Source of the DNA: Sphingobacteriales bacterium 44-61
GTDB taxonomy: Bacteria > Bacteroidota > Bacteroidia > Chitinophagales > Chitinophagaceae
Assembly: GCA_001898405.1 (NCBI GenBank)
Contig: MKTW01000001.1
Span: 620,001-684,000, forward strand
Direction of reading: 5' to 3'
DNA: 64,000 nucleotides
The translations under genes were made by a program, and so were the position numbers. The notes below the pieces were generated by a model, which did not search any database, was not told the DNA's origin, and was given only the letters and a program-made list of their open reading frames with translations. Below are positions 26,930-36,620 of this stretch, one piece after another (within the stretch, counting starts at the first letter, position 1; each line of letters opens with the position of its first letter).

Positions 26930-27748
26930 TTAGCTGCGACCCTGCATGGCGCTGAGCATATTGCCATAAACATTGTTCAGGCGGCCCAGGTTGTTTGCCA
27001 ATAAGGCGATCTGGTCTTTTGCTTTCTGAGCATCTTCCACGCTGCCTTGCATTGCTTTGGAAGCTTCTGTAAGGTTGCTGTAGAATTTGTTCATAGCTTT
27101 TAAATGGTTGTTGGTATCCTGCAATTCCAGTTCATAGATCGTATTCAGGGAAGACAGGTTTTTAGTCAGCACCTGAACCTGATCATGGAATTGTTTGGTA
27201 CCATCAGCGGCCTGGTTGAAATGCTGGATGCTGTTGGCAGCGCCCAAATAGGCATCTTTCATAGTACCCAGTGCATTAGCCGCTTCTTTTGTTTTTGCGG
27301 TATAGTCGCCGGTAGCAGCCACCACATCAGTGATATCAGCCATTTTATCTACCGTGCCACCAAATTTTTTGAAGTTTTCACCCAGGCGGCCAAGGTTGGC
27401 TGGAGTGATGTCTGCGTCGCGCAGCATGTCTTCCAGTTTATTCAGCGCAGGGTTACCTGAGTTACCACCACCGAGTGAAAGCGGAGTGGGTTTGAAGTTT
27501 GGATCAAGGTCAGGGTGAGTAGAGATGCCGGGGAAATATCTTTCCCAATGTGGTTCTTCGGGAGGAGGAACGAGAAATGCCATTACGAGGAACACGATGG
27601 CTTCTGCGATAAGACCCACCATGATCGCGTAGTCAGCTCCCGGCCAGTGAAGGATTTTCATCATGGCAGCGAAGATCACCACGGCAGCAAAAAAGCTAAA
27701 AAGGAAATTAAGAACTACCTGGCCTTTTTTCGATTTAAAGAATAGCAT
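26930..27748 (-). CDS. gldL: Gliding motility / type IX secretion motor protein GldL
   Basis: 272 residues. Two membrane helices at the front (LNFLFSFFAAVVIFAAMMKI and YAIMVGLIAEAIVFLVMAFLV) contain the glutamate of GLIAEAIVF that is implicated in proton use in the family. A HWERYFPGI region and a long cytoplasmic coiled coil (about 110-265) follow. With GldM it makes the inner-membrane motor that powers secretion and gliding. It lies 99 bases upstream of gldM and 103 downstream of gldK. Confidence 0.96.
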   Translation of the reverse strand: MLFFKSKKGQVVLNFLFSFFAAVVIFAAMMKILHWPGADYAIMVGLIAEAIVFLVMAFLVPPPEEPHWERYFPGISTHPDLDPNFKPTPLSLGGGNSGNPALNKLEDMLRDADITPANLGRLGENFKKFGGTVDKMADITDVVAATGDYTAKTKEAANALGTMKDAYLGAANSIQHFNQAADGTKQFHDQVQVLTKNLSSLNTIYELELQDTNNHLKAMNKFYSNLTEASKAMQGSVEDAQKAKDQIALLANNLGRLNNVYGNMLSAMQGRS

Positions 27749-27815
27749 AAGGGGTTCGTTTTTATAGTTTATTAAATTTTAAAAGAAACGAATAGAAAGC
27801 AGTAAAAATTGCGTA

Positions 27816-27842
27816 AAAAGGGGGTCGCAGAAAGACCCTTTT
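27816..27842 (-). terminator. Weak hairpin between gldK and gldL
   Basis: aaaaggg (27817-27823) can pair with ccctttt (27836-27842); on the minus strand the hairpin is followed by a T-run. It lies just after the gldK stop and could partly terminate or protect the gldK end, leaving gldLMN lower. Confidence 0.35.
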
Positions 27843-27851
27843 GGAGAATTC

Positions 27852-29165
27852 TTATCTGCGACGACCTTTTTGCGGAGCGGCTGGCAGGTCAATAACACTG
27901 CGGAAGCCGATATAAGATTTGGCTGAGTCCTGGTATTCGTAAGTGCTGGTACCGGTCTGCAGGTAATAACCTACGTCTTTCCAGCTTCCACCACGGATAA
28001 TTTTGCGTTTCATCAGTGGGGGATCATCATCTTTTGCGTTCCAGCGAACATCAGGGTTCATATCATGCTGGAAGTTGTTGCGGCCTTCATAATAAATAGA
28101 AGAAGTCCATTCTGCCACGTTGCCTGACATGCAATACAGACCGAAATCATTGGGCCAGTAAGCATCTGCGCGAACTGTGTAGAAGCCACCATCTTCAGGA
28201 TAGTTACCACGGCCGGGTTTGAAGTTGGCCATCAAACATCCTTTTTTATTACGGAGGTAATAGTTACCCCAGGGGAACATTGATTGTGAACGTCCGCCGC
28301 GGGCTGCGTATTCCCACTGTGCTTCTGTTGGCAGGCGGAAGTCAGATTCCTGTACCCTTTTCTTGCTGTCGAGCCAGGAGTTCAGGTAATGAGTTCTCCA
28401 TTCGCAGAAAGCAGTTGCCTGTTTCCAGTTCACACCTACAACCGGGTAGTTACCGAAAGCAGGGTGTGAGAAATAACGTTTGGTCATTGGTTCGTTGTAG
28501 GAATAAGCGAAATCGCGGATCCAAACCAATGTATCAGGGTAGATACCTATATCTTTCTTTACGATGAATTTTGAGCGGGGTTTGCCGGCATTTTCCCTTT
28601 TGGCTGCTTCTTTCAGGTCAAAGGTTTCAGAATGGTAGATCAGCTTGGAGGCATCGATCTCTTTCTTGCCGAAGACACGGTCTTCCGGTGCGAGGATAAG
28701 ATCGGCCATTGACTCCACGGTTTTAGGGTCATCCCATTTTACCTGGCGCATGGCTACCCAATCAACATATTCGTTGCCATCTGCTCCGGCTTTCACCTTA
28801 CCCATTTTGCGGGCGGCTACAGAGTCACGGACCCAGAAAACAAACTGACGGTATTCGTTATTGGTAATTTCTGTTGCATCCATCCAGAATCCACTGATGG
28901 AAACTGAGCGGTTACGGGCACTGAATGCATAAGCAGGATCTTCGTCGCTGGGTCCCATGTGGAATGTACCCTGTGGTATGTATACCATTCCCGGAGGTTT
29001 GGGGAGCACATAGCGGCTGCCGGGAGAGATGCCATGGACCTGGCCATCATTTGGGACTAAGGCGCCGCCACCTTTGTTTTTCTTTCCGCCGATTATACCA
29101 CAACTTGCCAGCATAGAAACGCTGACAATAGCCAGGATTGTTCGGTTAAGGTTTTTCATTTTCAT
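27852..29165 (-). CDS. gldK: Gliding motility / type IX secretion lipoprotein GldK
   Basis: 437 residues from the ATG complement of 29163-29165; the frame is open to 29216, but the promoter element at 29185-29192 argues against the longer form. The lipobox is SMLASC. The rest is a formylglycine-generating-enzyme (SUMF1/FGE) fold: MVYIPQGTFHMGPSDEDPA, FWMDATEITNNEYRQFV, PVVGVNWKQATAFCEWR, FRLPTEAQWEYAARGG and GNVAEWTSS. GldK (PorK) uses the fold structurally, forming outer-membrane-attached rings with GldN. First gene of gldKLMN. Confidence 0.96.
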   Translation of the reverse strand: MKMKNLNRTILAIVSVSMLASCGIIGGKKNKGGGALVPNDGQVHGISPGSRYVLPKPPGMVYIPQGTFHMGPSDEDPAYAFSARNRSVSISGFWMDATEITNNEYRQFVFWVRDSVAARKMGKVKAGADGNEYVDWVAMRQVKWDDPKTVESMADLILAPEDRVFGKKEIDASKLIYHSETFDLKEAAKRENAGKPRSKFIVKKDIGIYPDTLVWIRDFAYSYNEPMTKRYFSHPAFGNYPVVGVNWKQATAFCEWRTHYLNSWLDSKKRVQESDFRLPTEAQWEYAARGGRSQSMFPWGNYYLRNKKGCLMANFKPGRGNYPEDGGFYTVRADAYWPNDFGLYCMSGNVAEWTSSIYYEGRNNFQHDMNPDVRWNAKDDDPPLMKRKIIRGGSWKDVGYYLQTGTSTYEYQDSAKSYIGFRSVIDLPAAPQKGRRR

Positions 29166-29184
29166 ACACTTAAAGGGTATTGGG

Positions 29185-29218
29185 CAAATATAATATTTTG
29201 GTTTGTTCGTAAGCACAA
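29185..29218 (-). promoter_or_regulatory. Probable promoter of gldKLMN
   Basis: On the minus strand TTG (29216-29218), a 23-base spacer, then TATATTTG (29185-29192), matching TAnnTTTG. It ends 19 bases before the gldK ATG. Confidence 0.5.
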
Positions 29219-29309
29219 CGTTACAATTTTATTTTATATAGCCAAATCGGATTTTACGACGTAAATATTCTAACGAAATATGACTTGTTTTTATTGCTTT
29301 AACATGAAA

Positions 29310-31445
29310 TTAATTCTTTTGCCCAGCCCTGTTTATCAGTGACATAACTGCCTCCAGCGACGTAACTGGTTGTAAACAAGCAAAGTCTTTGCAAACAAAA
29401 ATTTCAGTTGGTCCCGACACCCGTTTTCCGGCCAGCAAAGGGAATTCAGCATCGCCGCCTGAAGACACCATCAACACCCTGTGCGGTATAAAAAACCGCA
29501 ACAAATCCTGGTGCATTTTGGAGGGCTCTTTCCCCACGATTGCCAGTTCCACAGTTCCAGCTGTCCTCTCCAGCAATCCGGCAGCCCAATACCCGAAAGA
29601 GGTCGGATAACGTACTATGGTCTGACCCAGGGCATTTATCATCCGATCGCTTCTTTCCTTCCATGCCGACCGGTCGAGCAGGATACCTAACCGGTACAGG
29701 TTGGCTGCCATCACTGCATTTCCTGAAGGCAGGGCTCCATCATACACTTCTTTTTTCCGGACAATGATATCTGCCTGCTTTTCCCGTGTATAAAAGAAAA
29801 AGCCGGTATCCTGTTCACTGAAATACTGTATCGCATATTCTGTAACCTGCGTTGCTTTCATCAACCAGGAAACATCGCCTGTTATTTCATGCAGGTGCAG
29901 CAAAGCATCTGCCAGAAAAGCGTAATCGTCTAAAAAAGCCGGGTGTTTCGCCTGCTTGTTTTTCCACGTATGATAAAACTCCCCTGGTTCATTCCCGGCC
30001 AGGTTGCTCCAGATAAATTCCATATTGGCTATTGCCAATTGCCGGTATCCTTCCTCTCCTGTTGCTGCAAAAGCCTTGCTGCAAGCTGTATTCATCAAAG
30101 CATTCCACCCGAGAATGATCTTATCATCCAATGCCGGCCTTGTTCTTTTATTCCGGTGGGCCAGCAAAATATTTTTTCCTTTTTCCAGCAACTGCTTCAA
30201 CTCCTCATCGCCTAATCTGTGTTGTGTGGCAAACTCTTTCCATGGCGTCTTCACGCGGAGGATATTCCTGGATGAAGATTCCCCCGGCTCAAGGGCCGGG
30301 GCAGGCCCCGGTTCATGCCAGTTACCCCTCTCCGATATATCATAATAGCTGCAAAACACATCCGCATCCCTGCCCAGTAATTGCGCTACCTCATCTTTTT
30401 GCCATACATAAAACTTCCCCTCCACTCCTTCACTATCGGCATCCAACGCTGCATAAAAGGCTTTTTTTTCATGCATCAATTCCCGCTTTACAAAATCCAT
30501 TGTTTCCCGGATCACTTCTGCATAGCGCGATCTGCCTGTCAACTGGTATGCCTCGCTTAGTACATCCACCAGCAAAGCATTATCATACAGCATTTTTTCA
30601 AAATGAGGGGCCAGCCATTCCGTATCGGTTGAATAACGGGCAAACCCACCGCCCAACTGATCGTAAATGCCGCCGTCGATCATTTTATCCAGGCTGAGCA
30701 AAGCCTGATCGAGCCCTTGTTTTGCCTCCTCCATCCCCTGATGCAGGTTTTCATTTTTTTTCACATAGAAATACCGGAGTAAATAGCGGATGGTAAAACT
30801 TTGAGGGAATTTCGGTGCCTTCCCGAATCCACCCCACTCTTTATCGGCTGCCTTCATACAATTGTCTGTTATCAGCGCAGCATTGGCCATAGAAAAAGCG
30901 GGGTCTGCCTCGTCGGGAAAATGAAGGCCGAAGCTGTTGGACTGTACCAGGTGGGCTGTTAGATTATCTGCCTGTGCTTCTATCTCATCCCGTTTCCCTT
31001 TAAAAGCCTCTGCTACCCCCATCAGCACTTCTTTCCAGGATGGGCGGTTGAATGCCCGCACCGGGGGAAAATAAGTCCCGCCGTAAAATGGTTTGGTACC
31101 GGGAGTAAGGAATACGTTTAATGGCCAGCCGCCGCTGCCTGTCATTGTCTGAACGGCATCCATATAAATATGATCGAGGTCAGGCCGTTCTTCGCGGTCT
31201 ATTTTGATATTGATGAAATGATCATTCATCAATTGTGCGGTGGTTTCCTCTTCAAAGCTTTCCCTTTCCATCACATGGCACCAGTGGCAGGCTGCATAGC
31301 CGATGCTGACAAGAATGGGCTTGTCTTCCTGCAGGGCTTTGTTTAAGGCTTCTTCTCCCCAGGGGTACCAGTTGACAGGGTTGTGGGCGTGCTGAAGGAG
31401 ATAAGGGCTGGTTTCATTGATCAGGGCATTGGTATGTTTGTTCAT
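29310..31445 (-). CDS. Thioredoxin-domain protein, SPATA20/YyaL family
   Basis: 711 residues. An N-terminal thioredoxin-like domain has [12 protein letters not shown] and the redox site [14 protein letters not shown] (about 52-65), followed by [23 protein letters not shown]. The bulk is a six-hairpin (alpha/alpha) barrel like a glycosidase or epimerase: [33 protein letters not shown] and [12 protein letters not shown] are typical stretches. The family is widespread and its role uncertain. A membrane segment is absent, so it is cytoplasmic. It lies 94 bases from the gldK open frame, on the same strand. Confidence 0.93.
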   Translation of the reverse strand: MNKHTNALINETSPYLLQHAHNPVNWYPWGEEALNKALQEDKPILVSIGYAACHWCHVMERESFEEETTAQLMNDHFINIKIDREERPDLDHIYMDAVQTMTGSGGWPLNVFLTPGTKPFYGGTYFPPVRAFNRPSWKEVLMGVAEAFKGKRDEIEAQADNLTAHLVQSNSFGLHFPDEADPAFSMANAALITDNCMKAADKEWGGFGKAPKFPQSFTIRYLLRYFYVKKNENLHQGMEEAKQGLDQALLSLDKMIDGGIYDQLGGGFARYSTDTEWLAPHFEKMLYDNALLVDVLSEAYQLTGRSRYAEVIRETMDFVKRELMHEKKAFYAALDADSEGVEGKFYVWQKDEVAQLLGRDADVFCSYYDISERGNWHEPGPAPALEPGESSSRNILRVKTPWKEFATQHRLGDEELKQLLEKGKNILLAHRNKRTRPALDDKIILGWNALMNTACSKAFAATGEEGYRQLAIANMEFIWSNLAGNEPGEFYHTWKNKQAKHPAFLDDYAFLADALLHLHEITGDVSWLMKATQVTEYAIQYFSEQDTGFFFYTREKQADIIVRKKEVYDGALPSGNAVMAANLYRLGILLDRSAWKERSDRMINALGQTIVRYPTSFGYWAAGLLERTAGTVELAIVGKEPSKMHQDLLRFFIPHRVLMVSSGGDAEFPLLAGKRVSGPTEIFVCKDFACLQPVTSLEAVMSLINRAGQKN

Positions 31446-31798
31446 CGGGAGTGTACAATTGGGTAAAAGGTAAGGTAATCAATATTTGTGCTGAAGTTTG
31501 GGTTAAGGTAGGGAGAGAGGAGGAAAGCAGAGGGAGGTTTTTCCCGTTATTTATTGTTTTTTTCCCCATGGTGATGGTTTATGGGAAAAGGATATTTGAA
31601 TTCTGATTGATCAGATGGATTGAATTAGCTGAATAACCTAAGGGGCTTCAGTAGAATGGAGCTTTGGTATTTGAAGAGAGTATTTTTGCCGGGCATATAT
31701 TGCCGGGTAAGGAAACTATGTCTAAAAGGTAGGTTGGAGGCGGGGGAGGGAGGGCCCGTCAGGGAGGAGCAGAGAGAAAATCACCATTAACCTCTCTC
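31446..31798. other. 353-bp intergenic region, no gene seen
   Basis: Between the SPATA20-family start and the hemD stop. No open frame of note and no clear hairpin. It is G/A-rich on the plus strand (for example 31511-31541 and 31736-31777) and contains a short direct repeat gccggg...gccggg at about 31689-31707. It must carry the SPATA20-family gene's promoter. Confidence 0.6.
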
Positions 31799-32596
31799 CT
31801 ATTTCTTCTTCACTTCCGCCAAAAATTTATCCAACGCCGACACCATACTCGGCGCCTGCGGCTGCGGCGCCTTAATCTCTAACTTCAAACCCGCATCCTC
31901 TGCCGCTTTAGTCGTATTACCCCCAAAAGCACCAATCACCGTCCCATTCTGCTTATACTTAGGAAGATTATCAAACAAACTCTTTATCCCACTCGGCGTA
32001 AAAAAACAAATAACATCATATTCATTCTCGGTCAACAACTCCTTCACATCATTACTCTGCGTCCTGTACATAAACGCCAAAGAAAACTCACAATTATTCG
32101 CTTTAAGCCAATTCACAATCTCATTGTCCTGCTGATTCTCAGAACATACATAAAGGAATTTTTCATTGCCCTTATGCTTGTTGACCACATCAAACATGCT
32201 CTTATTGCTGCCATCCGCCCCATAAAACACCTTACGCTTCCGGTAAAGGATAAACTTCTGAAGATAAAGCGCCACCGCTTCCGTAATACAGAAATACTTG
32301 GTATCCTGCGACACACTCACCTTCATTTCCTCACAAGTCCGGAAAAAATGGTCGATCGCATTCCGGCTGGTGAAAATAACTCCAGTAAAATTCTGTATCT
32401 CTATCTTTTGCTTGCGGAAATCACGCGCAGGAATCCCTTCCAACCGGATGAATGGCTGAAAATCCAATTGTACTCCATATTTCCTCGAAAGCTCAAAGTA
32501 CGGCGACTTATCGCTTTCAGGCCTGGGTTGGGTAATCAGGATCTTTTGTATCTCTTTGGCCAGCGTATCGGCCTTTTTCACACCATTTATTGACAT
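31799..32596 (-). CDS. hemD: Uroporphyrinogen-III synthase
   Basis: 265 residues. It cyclises hydroxymethylbilane to uroporphyrinogen III in tetrapyrrole synthesis. The fold's weakly conserved landmarks are visible: ILITQPRPESDKSPYFELSRKYG near the front, FTGVIFTSRNAIDHFF, CITEAVALYLQKF, and the late DVICFFTPSGIKSLFDNLP and GAFGGNTTKAAEDAGLKLEI. The lysine-rich C-terminus matches Bacteroidota HemD. It is the third of a leftward trio with the DUF4271 protein and the POTRA protein; hemW lies close but divergent. Confidence 0.9.
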   Translation of the reverse strand: MSINGVKKADTLAKEIQKILITQPRPESDKSPYFELSRKYGVQLDFQPFIRLEGIPARDFRKQKIEIQNFTGVIFTSRNAIDHFFRTCEEMKVSVSQDTKYFCITEAVALYLQKFILYRKRKVFYGADGSNKSMFDVVNKHKGNEKFLYVCSENQQDNEIVNWLKANNCEFSLAFMYRTQSNDVKELLTENEYDVICFFTPSGIKSLFDNLPKYKQNGTVIGAFGGNTTKAAEDAGLKLEIKAPQPQAPSMVSALDKFLAEVKKK

Positions 32597-32635
32597 GTGC
32601 GGTTCGGGCTAAATTGGCTGCAAAGTTACGGCTTT

Positions 32636-33583
32636 CTATTTAAAAAAGAAGAGTAAAAGCCTGTAAATCAGCAAAAGCGGTGCTACTTCAAAGGCACATA
32701 TATATAAAAAGAAGTGAAATAGGTTGAACCTGACCTCATTACGAACCGCAGAATACCCTAAAATAAACCGGTACAGGAACAACAATCCAATCCCACACCA
32801 GGATAAGGTCATCGCAATCGACCGCAAAGGCTCCGCCGTAAATGCCAGCAAAACCAGGAAAGGCAACACGAAAATACCGATCACCTTATTGATGATAAAA
32901 ACAATGAAAATATAAGAATCGGCAGCCTGGCGCATATTAAACAACCAGCCAGAAATCTTAAGACCAATAAACTTGCCCAGGTAAATCGCCGCCAGGCCAA
33001 TACAACAATAGAAATACAATAACCAGAAATTATCTACCGGCCTTACTCCAAAATGGAATAGAATAAAGTCAATGTATAAACCGCCACTGGCAATAAAAAA
33101 CAGGTTAAAACCCAGGGATGGAAGCGGCGTCTGCATCAATTGCTCCCTTATCTGCCGCTGCTTCATGGTAGTACGGAAGAAAACCCGGAACAGATCATAA
33201 AAGTATTTGGCAAAAGCCAGTCTCAACAAAGCAAACACCAACACTAATCCCAATACTACATAAAAGATCGTTTCCTTTCCCCTGAATACCTTAAGCCCTG
33301 TTGGAACCACAAAAGGCTTTACCCGGAAATTATAGAATGGATGCTGCCGCAGGATCTGCTGCTCAAAAGGCAGATCAGTCCGCACCTCCCAGGCAGGGAT
33401 CAACGGCTCCGGTTTACGGGAAATACTGTCATGCAGCACTGTTGGTGGATTAGCTATAACTGTAGCGGTATCCTGTATCGCCTTCACTGTATCAACCGGC
33501 GGAATGGAATCAGTTATATTTTGCGCCGAAACACCAAAGGCAGCGAATTGAAAAACCAGGAATAAAAAATATATCGGGCGCAA
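32636..33583 (-). CDS. DUF4271 multi-pass membrane protein
   Basis: 315 residues. A signal-like N-terminus (FLFLVFQFAAFGVSA) and a Pro/Thr-rich periplasmic stretch (about 20-100) are followed by about six or seven membrane helices (110-315), such as IFYVVLGLVLVFALLRLAFA and VFIINKVIGIFVLPFLVLLA. This is the layout of the Bacteroidota DUF4271 family, usually found next to hemD, as here (40 bases apart). The function is unknown. Confidence 0.88.
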   Translation of the reverse strand: MRPIYFLFLVFQFAAFGVSAQNITDSIPPVDTVKAIQDTATVIANPPTVLHDSISRKPEPLIPAWEVRTDLPFEQQILRQHPFYNFRVKPFVVPTGLKVFRGKETIFYVVLGLVLVFALLRLAFAKYFYDLFRVFFRTTMKQRQIREQLMQTPLPSLGFNLFFIASGGLYIDFILFHFGVRPVDNFWLLYFYCCIGLAAIYLGKFIGLKISGWLFNMRQAADSYIFIVFIINKVIGIFVLPFLVLLAFTAEPLRSIAMTLSWCGIGLLFLYRFILGYSAVRNEVRFNLFHFFLYICAFEVAPLLLIYRLLLFFFK

Positions 33584-33615
33584 ATAGTTTTGTTTAAGAA
33601 TTCAAAAATAAGCCA

Positions 33616-35412
33616 TCAGAAAAAGTTCACAAACCCAAAATGTACTTTTGATTGCCGGAGGCTGAAGGGAATATCACTTCTGCGCCCTATTGCCCAGGCC
33701 AGGTTGAAAATCCCCAGCTTCGTTTCAAATGCCAGACCCAGCCCTGTTCCAAGATAAGTGTAATCCACATCCGTATTCTGCGAATTGTTCCGCCCCCAGC
33801 CGCCATCCAGGAATCCATAGAAATAAGAATTCTGCCCGATCAGGTACCTGTATTCAAAAGTGCCGATAGCAAACTGGGAAAGATACTGGCTCTCTTCATC
33901 AAAACCGCGCAGCAATTTATATCCCCCTATCTGGAAAAGCTCATTCCGGAAAATATTGCCACTTTGAAAAAAACCGCCATTCAATCCCATTTTCAACGTT
34001 CCCTGGCGGCCAACAGGAAAGAACCGGGCAGCAGAAACTCTCGCACGGAACTGGTAAGTACTTAGCTTGACCGTATCATATAACGAGCCAAAATCAAAAG
34101 CCGGGTTGCCGGGGTCCTTTAATTCCAGCACCTCATTATTGCGTTTAACTTTTTTAGTACCAGCCGAAGTAATGATCCTGAATTCATTGCCCCGTGTCGG
34201 GTTCATCCGGTAATTGGTGTTGTTATACTCATAATCAATTCCCACGTTTATCGAACTTACATCCGCATCTTCAGGCAGGCGGTAGTTCTGCAAAATAAAA
34301 GCGGTGTTGGCACTGGTAACAATGGTCTGAAACCGCTGGATAAATATTTTTCCCGATTGCTGATTACTGAGTACATATTGAGCGCCCAACTGAAAATTGA
34401 CATTCAGAAAAGAACTGTCTTTCCGGAACATATCAAAAGCAAAATCGAGCCCGATAGGAGTGCCGAAAAGATATGGATGACGGTAAATAATGTTCAGCCT
34501 TGGTGACTTCACCTGCAATTGCTGCCAGTTAAGCCCGATCGTCTCCCCTACTCCCAGCGCATTCCGCAAAAGCAGGTTTGCCTCACCCGTTATCAGCAGC
34601 TTTTTGGAAGAAAGCTGATCATTATTAGGCAAAAAACCGACCAGCACATTCACCTGGCTGCTTTGTTTTTGTTTGAGATACATTTCGAGGAACGATCCCG
34701 AATTCAACCAGACCAGTTTGGCCGGAAATTCTTCTTCCACATAAGAAAGCTCCCGCATCTTGCGGCTGATATTTTGCAGTTTTTCTTTATCAAAAGGACT
34801 GCCATTGCGGATATCCAGGTAACGCTGAAGAAATTCATTGGATACTTTGGCATTGCCTATTACTCGTATGCTGTCAATCTTATAGGCCGGCCCTGGCTCC
34901 ACTTTAAGCTTTGCCCATACTTTCTCCTGCTCCAGTCTGAAACTATCAATATATACTTTACCAAACGGATGTCCATTATTCTCCAGGTAAGTAATGATCT
35001 TTTCCTGCCAGTCCTGCACCTGCGAAAAGTCCATCGGTTTGTCTGTAAAAGCTTTGTCCCTCCAGCCCACTGCCTGCAAAATATTGGGATCCACCTGGCC
35101 CGCATCCAGTTTTGCCCATTCATACCTGTCACCAATATATAAAACAGCACGGGCAGAAGCTGAATCATACAGCAGTGTGTCAACCGAAGCTGTTACATAT
35201 CCTTTCAACTGTAAAAGGACAGGAAGTTTATTGATATAGCTGATACAGTCGTAACGTGTAGTGAACTGGGTTTGTATGCCGAGCGTAGATACAAGAAAAG
35301 CAGAATCCCTGTCCACTGCACTTATTTGCAAGGGATATCCTGTTTGCGCTTTGGAGAAAAAGGAAACAAACAAAAAAAGGAGAAGCAGTATGAGGCACCT
35401 TAACTTTGCCAT
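33616..35412 (-). CDS. POTRA-containing BamA/TamA-type outer membrane protein
   Basis: 598 residues. A signal peptide (LLLLFLFVSFFSKA) is followed by POTRA-like domains (about 60-260; YKIDSIRVIGNAKVSNEFLQRYLDIRNGSPF is spread over the last), then a 16-strand barrel. The LRGF motif, the counterpart of BamA's (V/I)RGF/Y, is in GGYKLLRGFDEESQYLS. The final residues (KVHFGFVNFF) end in aromatics as barrel proteins do. At under 600 residues it is shorter than essential BamA, so a TamA-like or lineage-specific assembly role is likely. It is divergent from hemW across 47 bp. Confidence 0.87.
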   Translation of the reverse strand: MAKLRCLILLLLFLFVSFFSKAQTGYPLQISAVDRDSAFLVSTLGIQTQFTTRYDCISYINKLPVLLQLKGYVTASVDTLLYDSASARAVLYIGDRYEWAKLDAGQVDPNILQAVGWRDKAFTDKPMDFSQVQDWQEKIITYLENNGHPFGKVYIDSFRLEQEKVWAKLKVEPGPAYKIDSIRVIGNAKVSNEFLQRYLDIRNGSPFDKEKLQNISRKMRELSYVEEEFPAKLVWLNSGSFLEMYLKQKQSSQVNVLVGFLPNNDQLSSKKLLITGEANLLLRNALGVGETIGLNWQQLQVKSPRLNIIYRHPYLFGTPIGLDFAFDMFRKDSSFLNVNFQLGAQYVLSNQQSGKIFIQRFQTIVTSANTAFILQNYRLPEDADVSSINVGIDYEYNNTNYRMNPTRGNEFRIITSAGTKKVKRNNEVLELKDPGNPAFDFGSLYDTVKLSTYQFRARVSAARFFPVGRQGTLKMGLNGGFFQSGNIFRNELFQIGGYKLLRGFDEESQYLSQFAIGTFEYRYLIGQNSYFYGFLDGGWGRNNSQNTDVDYTYLGTGLGLAFETKLGIFNLAWAIGRRSDIPFSLRQSKVHFGFVNFF

Positions 35413-35459
35413 TTAGCTTGGTCGCTTATACCATAAAATTATTCATTAAATAAATCTAC

Positions 35460-36617
35460 TTGGCCGGCATTTATATCCATATTCCTTTTTGCAAACAGGC
35501 CTGCCACTATTGCAATTTCCATTTCAGCACTTCTTTGCGGTACAAAAACGAATTAATCACCGCTTTATTGAAAGAGATTGAACTGACACCAAATTTCTTC
35601 CCTGAAGCAACCGCTTCTGCTGGCATCATTGAAACGATCTATTTCGGAGGTGGCACACCCAGCCTCTGCACGCAAGATGAAATAAAAAAAATACTTGACA
35701 AGGTCCGGGAAATCTTTTCTGTATCAGCTGATGTCGAAATAACCCTGGAAGCCAACCCCGACGATATATCAGAAAAAAAGCTACAGCAATGGAAGGAAGC
35801 AGGTATCAACCGGCTCAGCATCGGTATACAAAGTTTTTTTGAAGAAGACCTGACCTGGATGAACCGGGCCCATAATAGCCGGCAGGCATGGGAAAGCCTG
35901 GGGCTCGCAACCCGTTATTTCAACAACATTACGATTGACCTGATCTATGGCACACCAGCTCTTACAAATGAAAAATGGAAGCAAAATGTAGAAAAAGCCA
36001 TTGAACTGGGCATTCCTCATCTTTCCTGTTATGCCCTGACGGTAGAACCTAAAACACCCCTGCAAAAACTTATCCGGGAACATAGAACACCGGATGTAAA
36101 TCCCGATCAGCAATCAGAGCAATTCCTGCTGCTGATGGAATGGGCGCAGCAGGCAGGATACGAGCATTACGAAATATCCAACTTCGCCAAGCCAGGTTTC
36201 CGGAGCCGTCATAACTCTTCTTACTGGCAGGGTAAGCCATATTTCGGTTTTGGCCCCTCCGCTCATTCGTTCGATGGGCAGTCAAGATGGTGGAATGTAG
36301 CAAACAATACAAAATATATGCGATCGATCGGGGAAGGCACTATTCCTTTTGAAAAAGAAGTACTGACTGCCACGCAACAGATCAATGAACTGATCATGAT
36401 CTCCCTGAGAACGCGAGAAGGTCTAAACCTTGAAAGAGTTACACAAAATATCCGTGGCATGAACAAAGAGGAACTGGCAGAAGTAAAAGTTCAACTGCTG
36501 AAAGAAAGTATCAAGTATATTAAGAATGGACTGATGATACAGGAAAAAGAATGGCTGCGGCTCACACGCGAAGGAAGGCTGCTGGCGGACGGGATTGCCG
36601 CTGATCTTTTTCTTTAG
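35460..36617 (+). CDS. hemW: Radical SAM haem chaperone HemW
   Basis: 385 residues from a TTG start at 35460; an in-frame TAA seven bases earlier leaves no ATG option. The radical SAM cluster motif is CKQACHYCNF (CxxxCxxC, about 10-18), with YFGGGTPSL binding SAM and LEANPDDI further on. The C-terminal HemN-like region is present (FGFGPSAHSF, LRTREGLNL). The family was long misnamed coproporphyrinogen dehydrogenase; HemW binds and hands over haem. It converges on gpsA with 3 bases between stops. Confidence 0.94.
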   Translation: MAGIYIHIPFCKQACHYCNFHFSTSLRYKNELITALLKEIELTPNFFPEATASAGIIETIYFGGGTPSLCTQDEIKKILDKVREIFSVSADVEITLEANPDDISEKKLQQWKEAGINRLSIGIQSFFEEDLTWMNRAHNSRQAWESLGLATRYFNNITIDLIYGTPALTNEKWKQNVEKAIELGIPHLSCYALTVEPKTPLQKLIREHRTPDVNPDQQSEQFLLLMEWAQQAGYEHYEISNFAKPGFRSRHNSSYWQGKPYFGFGPSAHSFDGQSRWWNVANNTKYMRSIGEGTIPFEKEVLTATQQINELIMISLRTREGLNLERVTQNIRGMNKEELAEVKVQLLKESIKYIKNGLMIQEKEWLRLTREGRLLADGIAADLFL

Positions 36618-36620
36618 ATC

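Noticed and set aside
30131-30697. 188-codon plus-strand frame
   Set aside because: Antisense to the SPATA20-family gene, whose motifs are intact on the minus strand.
29310-31445. Calling the SPATA20/YyaL protein a glycosidase
   Set aside because: The alpha/alpha barrel resembles glycosidases, but the N-terminal thioredoxin domain with CHWC defines a family with no shown glycosidase role.
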